Shown: one piece after another, positions 15,404 to 24,288 of the stretch
Position numbering within the stretch: the stretch's first letter is position 1
Layout: every line of letters begins with the position of its first letter
Assembly (NCBI RefSeq): GCF_007673525.1
Contig: NZ_VDZU01000001.1
Location: forward strand, 2,678,055 to 2,742,054
Length of the DNA: 64,000 bases
Reading direction: 5' to 3'
Source of the DNA: Fictibacillus phosphorivorans
GTDB lineage: Bacteria > Bacillota > Bacilli > Bacillales > Fictibacillaceae
Position numbers and translations under genes: made by a program
The notes under the pieces: model-generated
Database searches by the model: none
What the model was told of the DNA's origin: nothing
The model's input: the letters and a program-made list of their open reading frames with translations, nothing else

Positions 15404-17491
15404 ATGATGGAGACAAAAAAAGAGATTGTTCTTTTAGCAGGTACAAAGGAAACACGCATTGCACTATCCCATCAGCTTCAATCCATATTAGGCGATTATT
15501 TTCATATTAAGAGCTATTCTTCTGAAGAAATGCTTCCTACACGATTAGAAAACGAAGTCGTAATTCTATCATCTTATCTTATAAAACGTGAGGTAGCTCA
15601 TTGTTTGGATAACTCATGTAGAGTGATTACAGCAAGACGAACCGTCAACTATGAATATCTGAATCAGCTTTTACAGCTGCCGGAAGGTACAGATGTTATG
15701 TACGTAAACGATTTTCCTCAAACGGTAGAACAGTCCGTACAAACACTCATTCATCTAGGAATCAATCACTTAAACTACCTTCCCTACTATCCTGGAATAT
15801 CTTCCTACCAACATGCAGATATCGCTGTCACACCCGGGGAAATGCATCTAGTGCCGAAAGAGGTTAAGAGAATCATTAATATCGGCGTACGCCTGATCGA
15901 CATTACTACAATAACAGAGATCTTGAGCGAACTTGGTGTCTTAGATGACCGGGCAACAGGTATTTCTGAAAGATTTACAGAAAAAATTATTCAGTTATCC
16001 AAGAAACTTACACATGCTAATCAAAAGGCTCTTCAATTTAACGAACACTTGGACAAAGTTTTAAATGGTGTTAATGATGGAATCTTATCATTTGATCATA
16101 CGGGAATGATCACCGTATTTAACGAGGAATTGAAACACATATTTTTAACCGACTCCAAACAAGCTGTCGGAAAACATATTAAACAAATTATTAAAGATAA
16201 AGAGCTGCTGAACTTTTTAACAGATACTGCGAGTGAACAATCTGATCAATTTTTTACGATCAATGATACGAATGTTATGGTTCACCGGTTTGCATTGACA
16301 GCTGAAAACACGATGATTGCCACATTTAAGAACACGAGTACTACAATATCAATGGAAAAAGCAGCCCGATATGAACTAAAGCGAAAAGGCTATATCGGAA
16401 AGTATTTTTTCCATGATATCATCGGAGACTCAGAGGCAATAGTTCGAGCAAAAAACATTGCAAAGAAACTGGCTGCAACAGATCTTTCCCTCCTTTTACA
16501 AGGCGAGAGCGGAACGGGCAAAGAACTCTTTGCAAGTGCCATTCATAACGAATCCGGCAGAAGAAACGGTCCCTTTCTAGCAGTAAACTGTTCTGCCCTT
16601 TCTGAGGATTTATTAGAGAGTGAACTCTTCGGATATGAAGAAGGCGCGTTTACAGGTGCTAAAAAAGGAGGTAAACAGGGTCTCTTTGAACAAGCAGAAG
16701 GCGGTACTATTTTTCTGGACGAAATTGGCGACATTAGCGTAAAACTTCAAACGCGCCTTTTGCGGGTTCTACAGGAAAAAGAATTACGAAGAGTCGGTGG
16801 AACACGAGTACTCCCTATAGATGTCAGAGTTATTTCAGCTACTAACAAGGATCTGGCATCTGACATAAGAAAAGGACTGTTCCGTGAAGATCTATATCAC
16901 CGGCTGAATGTTCTTTACTTAAAAATCCCAGCACTCCGTGAGCGGAAAGGCGATATTCCACTTTTACTAAATCATTTTTTAGAGATGCGTTCTACTAAAA
17001 AAATAAAAGTGGAGAACGAAGTCGTTGGCCATTTAATAAATCGTTCTTGGACGGGTAATATTAGAGAATTAAAGAATGCCATTGACTATATGCTCGCTGT
17101 TTGCGATGAAGAAAAGATTAAGGTTAACGATCTCCCTCAGGAAGTGATGAGGATAAAAAGTGATGAGACGACTTTTGCAGCTGAGGCATTTAGTGAGGTT
17201 TCTGCCACCTCAGAGAAATTGCCCCCACTTATCGCACCAAACGAGGAAGCTGCTATTATGAGCTGCATCTATCGCAACCACGTTTCTGGTAAAGCATCCA
17301 GCAGGAAGGGCTTACTGAAGGATTTGGAATTAGAAGGCGTTAAGCTTACTGAAGCTCAAGTCAGATTACGTTTAGATCTCATGGAGCAGAAAGGATTCAT
17401 CGTGAAAGCAAAAGGGCGACAAGGAACACGACTGACCGAGAGCGGACTATCTTATATGAAGAATGAGTTGAATCGCTCACAAGTCTTGTGA
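15404..17491 (+). CDS. Sigma-54-dependent enhancer-binding transcriptional activator
   Basis: A protein of about 695 residues. Residues about 1-190 form a sensor region of no type I can name confidently (loosely PrpR-N-like), followed by a PAS-like domain (about 220-320). The AAA+ domain (about 335-570) has Walker A GESGTGKE, the sigma-54 contact loop GAFTGA and Walker B GGTIFLDEIGD. The C-terminus carries a winged-helix-like segment (KLTEAQVRLRLDLMEQKGF) instead of the usual Fis-type helix-turn-helix. The start is ATG at 15404 or 15407 behind AAGAAGG. It is divergent from, and surely activates, the YfcC-iadA operon. The 3' end runs into a tandem repeat. Confidence 0.92.
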   Translation: MMETKKEIVLLAGTKETRIALSHQLQSILGDYFHIKSYSSEEMLPTRLENEVVILSSYLIKREVAHCLDNSCRVITARRTVNYEYLNQLLQLPEGTDVMYVNDFPQTVEQSVQTLIHLGINHLNYLPYYPGISSYQHADIAVTPGEMHLVPKEVKRIINIGVRLIDITTITEILSELGVLDDRATGISERFTEKIIQLSKKLTHANQKALQFNEHLDKVLNGVNDGILSFDHTGMITVFNEELKHIFLTDSKQAVGKHIKQIIKDKELLNFLTDTASEQSDQFFTINDTNVMVHRFALTAENTMIATFKNTSTTISMEKAARYELKRKGYIGKYFFHDIIGDSEAIVRAKNIAKKLAATDLSLLLQGESGTGKELFASAIHNESGRRNGPFLAVNCSALSEDLLESELFGYEEGAFTGAKKGGKQGLFEQAEGGTIFLDEIGDISVKLQTRLLRVLQEKELRRVGGTRVLPIDVRVISATNKDLASDIRKGLFREDLYHRLNVLYLKIPALRERKGDIPLLLNHFLEMRSTKKIKVENEVVGHLINRSWTGNIRELKNAIDYMLAVCDEEKIKVNDLPQEVMRIKSDETTFAAEAFSEVSATSEKLPPLIAPNEEAAIMSCIYRNHVSGKASSRKGLLKDLELEGVKLTEAQVRLRLDLMEQKGFIVKAKGRQGTRLTESGLSYMKNELNRSQVL

Positions 17492-17582
17492 ATCGCTCAC
17501 AAATCCTGAGAATCGCTCATAAATCTTGAGAATCGCTCACAAATTCTGAGAATCGCTCATAAATCTTGAGAATCGCTCATCC
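17470..17582 (+). repeat. Tandem 20-bp repeat (about 5.5 units)
   Basis: The unit GAATCGCTCACAAATCTTGA recurs at 17470, 17490, 17510, 17530 and 17550, with a partial unit at 17570. Units differ by a few bases. Each begins with the near-palindrome TGAG-AATCG-CTCA, and each supplies a TGA. The first unit encodes the last codons and stop of the sigma-54 regulator, so the array has spread from the gene end into the spacer. Confidence 0.9.
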
Positions 17583-17633
17583 AGCTTGCATATCATGCCG
17601 CTGGACGAGCGCGAATGCTCCTACAAACAAAAA

Positions 17634-17672
17634 ATGCCGGCTCCTGCAAATTAAAAGCAGAGCCGGCTTTAA
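17634..17672. terminator. Bidirectional terminator between regulator and hpa operon
   Basis: GCCGGCTCCTGC pairs with GCAGAGCCGGC; A-rich and T-rich flanks let it serve both converging units. Confidence 0.8.
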
Positions 17673-17702
17673 TTATTTCACTTATCTATACTAAACCTAA
17701 TA

Positions 17703-18686
17703 TCAAGTCACAAAATCAGGCTTACGCTGGGCTAATGTCGGACCTTTTAGCTCTACGGGCTCTCCTTTTTCAAGACTCAAAAAGGAAGTCGCCTCATTAA
17801 ACCAGCTGTCAGGAGCTTTATGTCCCCAAAACGTCTGACGTCTTGGATCGTTAATGTCCCACTTGATCGGTTTAAAGTCAGGATCACTTGTCAGATAATC
17901 CCCATTGTATAGTTCTATTCTATTTCCATCAGGATCACGCACGTATAAAAAGAATGCGTTCGATAAGCCGTGACGTCCTGGCCCGCGCTCAATGTTATCT
18001 GCATAACCCATGCTTGCCATCACGTCACAGCAATGGATCAAACTCATCGGATCAGATAACCAAAAACCAACGTGATGAAGACGAGGACCTTCTCCGTTCA
18101 TAAATGCAACATCATGTACCGTTGGTTTTCGGTGAAGCCACGCGGCCCATGTTCGGTCGTCTTCGGTTGCTGTATATTCTGAAACTCTAAATCCGAGTTC
18201 ATCTGTATAAAACTTTACAGCCCCTTCCACATCTGGAACCATGCAGTTGATGTGATCGATACGCTGAATACGTGCACCACGGTACAGATCATACTTTTGG
18301 ATGCACCGCTCAACACTTTCCATCTCCACAAAAAACTCTAGCGGTATTCCAGAAGGGTCCTCTACACATAACGTTTTACCGATTCCAACGGCAGGATCTG
18401 CATCTTTCCACAGTACTTTGGCACCTTTTCCTTTAAACAAGGATTCCAGCTCATTCAAGTGACTGTCTTCCCACACTTTGTAGCTTACGACATGAACGCC
18501 AGGCTTATCTGCTTTTTTCAACAAAAGACTGTGATGGGAGTGTTCTTCTAGTCCGCGTAATGCCATCCATTCTGAAGTAGCAGCCGTTTCGATAAAACCT
18601 AGGGCATTCACATAAAAATCACGGGAAGCATGGAGATCGGTGACGTTCATGACAACACGCGCGATTCGTATAATGTTAAAATCCAT
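17703..18686 (-). CDS. hpaD: 3,4-dihydroxyphenylacetate 2,3-dioxygenase
   Basis: A 327-residue type-I extradiol ring-cleavage dioxygenase made of two vicinal-oxygen-chelate modules. The catalytic module (about 140-290) supplies the metal ligands His in QRIDHINC, His in LHHVGFW and Glu in RIELYNGDY. HGLSN and the C-terminal arginine- and histidine-containing tail match homoprotocatechuate dioxygenases of the Brevibacterium/Arthrobacter type. It opens the ring of homoprotocatechuate to 5-carboxymethyl-2-hydroxymuconate semialdehyde. It is the last gene of the operon, 11 nt after hpaB, with an AGGAGG ribosome site. Confidence 0.93.
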   Translation of the reverse strand: MDFNIIRIARVVMNVTDLHASRDFYVNALGFIETAATSEWMALRGLEEHSHHSLLLKKADKPGVHVVSYKVWEDSHLNELESLFKGKGAKVLWKDADPAVGIGKTLCVEDPSGIPLEFFVEMESVERCIQKYDLYRGARIQRIDHINCMVPDVEGAVKFYTDELGFRVSEYTATEDDRTWAAWLHRKPTVHDVAFMNGEGPRLHHVGFWLSDPMSLIHCCDVMASMGYADNIERGPGRHGLSNAFFLYVRDPDGNRIELYNGDYLTSDPDFKPIKWDINDPRRQTFWGHKAPDSWFNEATSFLSLEKGEPVELKGPTLAQRKPDFVT

Positions 18687-18697
18687 GACGACTCCTC

Positions 18698-20173
18698 CTA
18701 TACACTACTGTAGTTATGGCTTTTGGAATTCACGCGCTCTAGAAAATCCTTTACCATTGCTTTATAAGGCTCTTTATTAAATTGATCATAATAAATGTTC
18801 GACATACGCGCCGGATCTCCAAAGAAGTAATACTCATAAAGAGCTTGGCGGCCGCCGAACGTACTGATGGAAATGTCCCATGCCAAGCGGAACAATTGGG
18901 TGCGCTCATAACCATCAATGTTGGCTCCTTGTGTATAACGATGAACAAGTTCACCGATATCGTCTGCATTAAAATCCGCTTCTGTCGGAATCCCCATCAA
19001 ACCTGATGCCCCAAGAATTTTCACGATTTCAACAATGCGCTGATACATTTTCGGGTACCAGTTACGGGCTGCATTCAGCGGTGCAAAGTCTGGTGTCATA
19101 TTTCCGTATTTATCAATAGAAGCGTTATGCTCTGCACGGTAAAGGTGAGAGCGCATCGTTTCGAGAATCAGCATCACTTCAGATGCTTTCTCTTTAACAT
19201 GCGGAAACACATCAATGCCAATCGATTCCATCATGTTTAAGATGACACCGAGTACAAATTCAGTTTTTACCGTATTCTTCGCGATTACTTGATGTGCCAT
19301 ATGAACGATCGCGTTAGTCTCGACGTACGTTCGGTTACAAATATCAGAGCTGCCACTTACGAAAACGCGATCCCACGGTACGAGTACATTATCAAAAACA
19401 ACGATTGCATCACTCTCTTCGAACCGAGAGCTTAGCGGATGATCCCATTGGCTTCGTCCCGTATCAAACGATTCGCGACATAAGAACTTTAAGCCTTCTG
19501 TATTGTTAGGGATAGCAAAAGCCATCGCATACGGATCATCTTCAGAAGAAGCTTTGTTCAGCGTTGATGGGAACACAACGATCTCATCTGTTACCCCACC
19601 GAGTGTTGCCAGCAACCTTGCCCCTTTTACTACAATGCCGTCCTTGTTCTTTTCAACGATACGAGCAGATAAATAAGGATCTTTTTGCTCAGACTGCTTT
19701 TTTGATCGGTTCGTTTGCGGATGGATCAGCGTATGCGTTAGGCTGATGTCATTTTCGCGGCAATAGTCATAATACTTTCTTGCGTTTTCTGCGAACATTG
19801 GATCGTTTTGGGCAAAAAAGTTACCTGACGTACCGAACGCCATAACACTCGTGTTTAAGTAATCTGGCGTACGCCCCATCATTCCGCCTGTGTAGCCTGC
19901 CCATTCCGAAATCATCTCACGACGGCGGATGAGATCGTCCACCGTTTTGGGTGCAATAAAGGAAAGACCTACTTTATCACCCGTCTGTTCAGAGGTATAG
20001 AGCATCTTGTCTGCTTTTTCGTGCTGGAGGTCATATAGGTTAGCAATGGACCTTACAATGTTTCGAAATGCCGGATGAGAAGGAACATCATCTACTTTCT
20101 CACCATGAATCCAAACGTTATTCTTAGCCTTTGAAATCCCTTGAATATATTGTTCCCCCGTGCGTGCAGGCAA
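18698..20173 (-). CDS. hpaB: 4-hydroxyphenylacetate 3-monooxygenase, oxygenase component
   Basis: A 491-residue FADH2-dependent hydroxylase of the HpaB family. Typical segments are MPARTGEQYIQGI, the flavin/substrate loop LTHTLIHPQTNRSK and the FDNVLVPWDRVFV strand. It adds the second ring hydroxyl to 4-hydroxyphenylacetate. The start is TTG at 20173 behind AGGAGG. The reductase partner HpaC that normally supplies FADH2 is not in this operon, so a flavin reductase must be encoded elsewhere. It lies between hpaE and hpaD with gaps of about 11 nt. Confidence 0.94.
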   Translation of the reverse strand: MPARTGEQYIQGISKAKNNVWIHGEKVDDVPSHPAFRNIVRSIANLYDLQHEKADKMLYTSEQTGDKVGLSFIAPKTVDDLIRRREMISEWAGYTGGMMGRTPDYLNTSVMAFGTSGNFFAQNDPMFAENARKYYDYCRENDISLTHTLIHPQTNRSKKQSEQKDPYLSARIVEKNKDGIVVKGARLLATLGGVTDEIVVFPSTLNKASSEDDPYAMAFAIPNNTEGLKFLCRESFDTGRSQWDHPLSSRFEESDAIVVFDNVLVPWDRVFVSGSSDICNRTYVETNAIVHMAHQVIAKNTVKTEFVLGVILNMMESIGIDVFPHVKEKASEVMLILETMRSHLYRAEHNASIDKYGNMTPDFAPLNAARNWYPKMYQRIVEIVKILGASGLMGIPTEADFNADDIGELVHRYTQGANIDGYERTQLFRLAWDISISTFGGRQALYEYYFFGDPARMSNIYYDQFNKEPYKAMVKDFLERVNSKSHNYSSV

Positions 20174-20184
20174 AGAAATCCCTC

Positions 20185-21699
20185 CTAATGTTTCGCTTCA
20201 GTTTGAAGCGACTGTTTTTTCTTTCCGAACTGCTGAATGTGATGATCAGCAAGTGCAACATGCACCACTTTCATCTCGGTGTAAAACTCAAACGCATAGT
20301 GTCCGCCTTCACGGCCGATACCCGAATTTTTTGAGCCACCAAACGGAATACGAAGATCACGTACGTTCTGTGAATTCACCCAGAGCATACCAGCTTCAAC
20401 GGCATTTGCGACACGGAGACCCCTTTTCATGTCGTTTGTCCACACATAGCCTGCGAGACCGTACTTAATATCATTTGCGTATTCGATCACTTCTTTTTCA
20501 TCTTTAAACGTCATCACAGATAAAACAGGACCGAATATTTCTTCTTGCGCCACCGTCATATCATTTTTTACGTTTAATAAAAGTGTCGGAGCTACAAAAT
20601 TCCCTTTTTTGTGAGATTCAGAGAGTGCTTGTGTGTATACTTCTGCACCTTCGTTTTTTGCAATCTGTAAATATCTTTTCACATTTTCATAGTGTTCCGT
20701 ATGGATGAGTGGGCCAACTTCCGTATCTGGATCAGATGGATCCCCAACGATAATGTTATCCACCCTCTCCTTTAAACGAGCCACAAACTCATCTTTAATT
20801 GATTCTTGAAGAAACAAACGAGAATTTGCTGTACACCTTTCTCCGTTAAAAGAGAAGATGCCCCATACACAAGCGTCTAGCGCACGCTCAAAGTCACAGT
20901 CATCAAATACGATGATCGGTGACTTTCCGCCAAGTTCCATAGAAAAGCGTTTCAATGAAGCAGCACCGTTTCTCATAATCTCGGAACCTGTCTTCGTCTC
21001 TCCGGTAAACGAGATAAGCTGCACATCATCATGTGCAACAAGCGATGCACCCGCTGTTTCACCAAAGCCATGAACGACGTTAAAGACGCCTGCTGGTAGT
21101 CCAGCTTCATCCACAAGCTCTGCTAGTTTATTAGCTGTTAATGGTGACCATTCAGCTGGTTTTAGAATGACCGTGTTTCCTGTCGCAAGTGCAGGTGCGA
21201 TTTTCCATGTCTCGAGCATGAATGGCGCATTCCATGGTGTAATGAGTCCTGCCACACCTACAGGCTTTTGAATCGTATAGTTCATGAACTCATCATCCAC
21301 ATGATAAGCTTCACCAGACATACGGTTCTTTACCATCTCCGCATAAAATCTAAAGTTATCCGCTGCACGTCCTACCATCTTTCGTGTTTGAGCTATAGGA
21401 AGTCCCGTATCATAGGATTCTAACAGTGCAATCTCTTCTACATCGCGATCAATTAGATCTGCAATCTTATAGATGTATTGAAGACGCTTTTCCTGCTTCA
21501 TCTTTCCCCAAGGACCTTGTTTAAAAGCAGCCTTTGCCGCTTTTGCAGTTGCATTAATGTCTTCTTTCGTTCCTTCACTTACCGTATTGATCTTTTCGTT
21601 CGTATAAGGATTGACGTTAACAAAGTAGTCCCCTTTATGCCCTGAGACAAACTGTCCGTTAATATAGTGCTGAATCATTTCCTTAATTTCCGGCTTCAT
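20185..21699 (-). CDS. hpaE: 5-carboxymethyl-2-hydroxymuconate semialdehyde dehydrogenase
   Basis: A 504-residue aldehyde dehydrogenase. The general-base Glu lies in MELGGKSP and the catalytic Cys in NGERCTANSR; the NAD-binding FTGETKTG turn is present. Position in the operon identifies the substrate as the ring-cleavage semialdehyde. ATG at 21699 is chosen for its GGAGGGAAGG site; it overlaps the end of hpaG by 17 nt, which suggests translational coupling. The open frame to 21741 has no ribosome site. Confidence 0.92.
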   Translation of the reverse strand: MKPEIKEMIQHYINGQFVSGHKGDYFVNVNPYTNEKINTVSEGTKEDINATAKAAKAAFKQGPWGKMKQEKRLQYIYKIADLIDRDVEEIALLESYDTGLPIAQTRKMVGRAADNFRFYAEMVKNRMSGEAYHVDDEFMNYTIQKPVGVAGLITPWNAPFMLETWKIAPALATGNTVILKPAEWSPLTANKLAELVDEAGLPAGVFNVVHGFGETAGASLVAHDDVQLISFTGETKTGSEIMRNGAASLKRFSMELGGKSPIIVFDDCDFERALDACVWGIFSFNGERCTANSRLFLQESIKDEFVARLKERVDNIIVGDPSDPDTEVGPLIHTEHYENVKRYLQIAKNEGAEVYTQALSESHKKGNFVAPTLLLNVKNDMTVAQEEIFGPVLSVMTFKDEKEVIEYANDIKYGLAGYVWTNDMKRGLRVANAVEAGMLWVNSQNVRDLRIPFGGSKNSGIGREGGHYAFEFYTEMKVVHVALADHHIQQFGKKKQSLQTEAKH

Positions 21700-22474
21700 G
21701 ATCCTTCCCTCCAGTTGGCACCTTTTCTGTACGTCCATCAACGATCGTATTCTCTAAAGAACCTAAGTAGTCTATCTCAAGCCTGACCACATCACCAGGA
21801 TGAATATGCGATATTCCTTTTGGTGTACCGGTCCAGATCACATCATTTGGTTCAAGTGTCATGAATGAAGAAACAAACTCAATGATTTCAGGGATTGAAT
21901 ACATCAAATCTTTTGTGTTTCCTTGCTGTCTTAACTCACCGTTGACGTATGTGCGAAGTTCAAGGTTTGTAACATCCGGAATATCTTCTGCATCCACATA
22001 AAACGGACCCATCGGACCAAACGTGTCATGCCCTTTTGCGCGTACTGGGGGACGGTACCAGTTGTTCACAAAATCACGGACTGTTACATCGTTCGCAATG
22101 GTGTAACCGCTTACAAAATCCATCGCGTGTTCGGCTTTAATATTTCTTCCCTCTTTACCGATGACGACGGCTAGTTCATTTTCATAGTGCATATAAGTTG
22201 CGCCATCTGGATAGAACACTTGCCCTTTGTGACCTACTAACGATGAATTTGGCTTTATAAAAAGTACAGGCTCAGCTGGTTTTTCAAGCCCCAGCTCATC
22301 TGCATGGTCAGCATAATTAAGTGCTAGCCCGATCATTTTATTTGGCGTAAAGGGAGGTAGCCACGTTTTGATCTCGCTCACCTTAGCTGATTTCCCTGAT
22401 GAAAAAGTGATTACATCGTCCACTACCGTTCCTTTTTGTTCTCTTCCTTCAAAAATAACGCGAGCATGCTTCAT
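21683..22474 (-). CDS. hpaG: Fumarylacetoacetate hydrolase-family isomerase/decarboxylase
   Basis: A 263-residue FAH-fold enzyme. The metal-binding carboxylates lie in HYENELAVVIG and in the later ANDVTVRD segment, and the closing motif is VIWTGTPKGISH. In this pathway the family decarboxylates and isomerises 5-carboxymethyl-2-oxo-hex-3-ene-1,7-dioate to 2-hydroxyhepta-2,4-diene-1,7-dioate (HpaG/HpcE). E. coli HpaG is a duplicated protein of about 430 residues; this is a single module. It starts directly after the stop of the DapA-like gene. Confidence 0.87.
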   Translation of the reverse strand: MKHARVIFEGREQKGTVVDDVITFSSGKSAKVSEIKTWLPPFTPNKMIGLALNYADHADELGLEKPAEPVLFIKPNSSLVGHKGQVFYPDGATYMHYENELAVVIGKEGRNIKAEHAMDFVSGYTIANDVTVRDFVNNWYRPPVRAKGHDTFGPMGPFYVDAEDIPDVTNLELRTYVNGELRQQGNTKDLMYSIPEIIEFVSSFMTLEPNDVIWTGTPKGISHIHPGDVVRLEIDYLGSLENTIVDGRTEKVPTGGKDHEAGN

Positions 22475-23398
22475 TTATACTTCACTCCCTATTTTTTCTA
22501 CTAACCCATAATCAGCAAGTACAGCTCTTATTTCTTTTTGCAGAGAATCTGCCGGCAAGTCCATCGGCAACCTTAATGTTGGGTTGATCTTGCCCATCAT
22601 ACCTAACGCGGCTTTTAGTGGAGCTGGATTCGTATCTTTAAAAAGAACGTCATTTAAAGGCATCAAATCATAATGAAGCTTTAATGCTTCTTCAACATTT
22701 CCAGAATCCCATGCGTTGTATACTTCTGCCACTTTAGACGGCAATACGTTTGCTGTTGCAGATATGTATCCTGCCCCACCAATGGCAAGCATCGGATAGC
22801 AAAGCAACTCTATTCCTGAATACAGCAAAAAGTCACGTCCACAGTTTAAAAGTACACGGTTGATGTGTTCAAAGTCTTTATTAGATTCCTTTACTCCGAT
22901 AATGTTTGGACAGTCTTCATTAAGTCGTGCTAGCGTCTTCACTTCCAAATTTACGGCTGTTCTGCCTGGAATGTTATAAATGATTAATGGGATGTCTACT
23001 GAATCTGCGATGAGTTTAAAATGTTTGTAAAGTGCGTGTTGTGAGGGCTTATTGTAGTAAGGGACGATGACCATAGCGGCATCCGCTCCCATTTCTTGAG
23101 CTAATTTTGTTAAATGAAGAGATTCTTGATGATTGGTCGATCCAGTTCCCGGAACGATAGGTACGCGCTTGTTTACCGCTTTGATCGCTGTTTCCATTAC
23201 AAGCTCTCGTTCTTTTAATGTCAGCGATGAAGGTTCTCCTGTCGTTCCGGTAACAGAGATACCATGACTTCCAGACTGGATGTGCCAGTCTATCAAACTT
23301 TTAAGTGTTTCAAGATCTAGCGATTCATCTTCATGAAAAGGGGTGATGATCGGAGCGATTGATCCTCTTAGAGATTTCTTTACTTCTTCTACTTTCAT
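22475..23398 (-). CDS. DapA/NAL-family class I aldolase in hpa operon
   Basis: A 307-residue TIM-barrel lyase of the dihydrodipicolinate synthase family. The Schiff-base Lys lies in GVKESN, the catalytic Tyr in IIYNIPGRT, and the pyruvate-binding GTTGEPSSL loop is intact. True DapA serves lysine synthesis. Its place between gntR and hpaG, with one-base spacing to hpaG, argues for a catabolic role instead. It may cleave 4-hydroxy-2-oxo-heptanedioate to pyruvate and succinic semialdehyde in place of the missing class II aldolase HpaI. That role is inferred. Confidence 0.82.
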   Translation of the reverse strand: MKVEEVKKSLRGSIAPIITPFHEDESLDLETLKSLIDWHIQSGSHGISVTGTTGEPSSLTLKERELVMETAIKAVNKRVPIVPGTGSTNHQESLHLTKLAQEMGADAAMVIVPYYNKPSQHALYKHFKLIADSVDIPLIIYNIPGRTAVNLEVKTLARLNEDCPNIIGVKESNKDFEHINRVLLNCGRDFLLYSGIELLCYPMLAIGGAGYISATANVLPSKVAEVYNAWDSGNVEEALKLHYDLMPLNDVLFKDTNPAPLKAALGMMGKINPTLRLPMDLPADSLQKEIRAVLADYGLVEKIGSEV

Positions 23399-23410
23399 AC
23401 TTTCATCTCC

Positions 23411-24076
23411 TCAAATAGAATTTTGTTTGGTATCCTCCAGAAAAGCTTTCAGTGTATTCAATTTATGGTTTCTCGTAAATGCCTCTATTATTTTGGGTTC
23501 CTCTCTTCTTTCCATCATCTCTATTAGTTGATAGTGTTCAGCAACTGATCGCTTCATTCGAACAGGTTTCATTGTTGATCCCTGCTGACGAACAGTCCCG
23601 AGCCTTTCCCAAGTTGTATGAATCTGTTCTAACAGAAATAGATTGGTGCAATATTTGTAAGTTAGTTTATGAAATTCTTTGTTGTAATTGGAGAAAAGAG
23701 AATAATCGAGTTGTTCAAGTGCATCTTCCATAAGTTTTGTATACACTCTTAAACCTTCAAGTTTTTCGTGAGGAAAGTTTATTGATGATTCTGCAGTCGC
23801 AAAACCTTCTAATACGGCTAGAACGGATAAAGTTTCTAAATATGCTTGTTCATCAAAGGGGGTAACAATCGCTCCTGAGTAAGGCTTAAACGAGATTAGA
23901 GAATCTGCTTCAAGCAGCCTGATCGCTTCACGAACGGGAATTGCACTTGTTTGGAGCTCTCTAGCCAGTTGGTCAATAACAAGTTTGTGACCTGGTGGAT
24001 ACCTGCCATCTAAGATACGGGAACGAATGACTTGATAAGCATACTGCTGTTTGTTTGTTTTATGTGTAGTCTTCAT
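23411..24076 (-). CDS. GntR-family (FCD) transcriptional regulator of the hpa operon
   Basis: A 221-residue protein. An N-terminal winged helix (YQVIRSRILDGRYPPG, LARELQTSAIPVREAIRLLE) is followed by an all-helical FCD ligand-binding domain (about 90-215) with the metal-binding Asp/His pattern (NKEFHKLTY, AEHYQLIE). It is the first gene of the operon, 12 nt before the DapA-like gene. Two near-identical palindromes lie just upstream of it, so it probably represses its own operon until an aromatic acid or intermediate binds. No gene of the operon lies on the other strand. Confidence 0.9.
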   Translation of the reverse strand: MKTTHKTNKQQYAYQVIRSRILDGRYPPGHKLVIDQLARELQTSAIPVREAIRLLEADSLISFKPYSGAIVTPFDEQAYLETLSVLAVLEGFATAESSINFPHEKLEGLRVYTKLMEDALEQLDYSLFSNYNKEFHKLTYKYCTNLFLLEQIHTTWERLGTVRQQGSTMKPVRMKRSVAEHYQLIEMMERREEPKIIEAFTRNHKLNTLKAFLEDTKQNSI

Positions 24077-24093
24077 AATCTTATGTTAATCTC

Positions 24094-24142
24094 AAATCAT
24101 ATATGATTTCAAGTTATTTTTCAGAAAAATCATATATTATTG
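24094..24142. promoter_or_regulatory. Twin operators for the hpa GntR regulator
   Basis: AAATCATATATGATTT (24094-24109) is a perfect 16-bp palindrome. A second site, AAATCATATATTATTG (24127-24142), matches it at 13 of 16 bases. Both lie just upstream of the gntR start codon, three helical turns apart, which is a classic arrangement for a dimeric GntR repressor. Confidence 0.65.
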
Positions 24143-24288
24143 TCAATTTAGTAACAAAGTAATAGAATTTGAAATTTATTAAAATAACTATAGTTAAATA
24201 GTCTTGTTACTTGCAGTAAAAGTTTACATATGTAGTAAGAATAAGCTATTCTATACATATAGATTGTGTATAAAGGGGTAAAAAGCCC

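Noticed and set aside
17470..17582. CRISPR array
   Set aside because: The 20-bp units are directly adjacent with no spacers and no cas genes are nearby.
22475..23398. Annotation as lysine-pathway dapA
   Set aside because: Family membership is clear, but operon position between gntR and hpaG argues for a catabolic aldolase, so the symbol was withheld.
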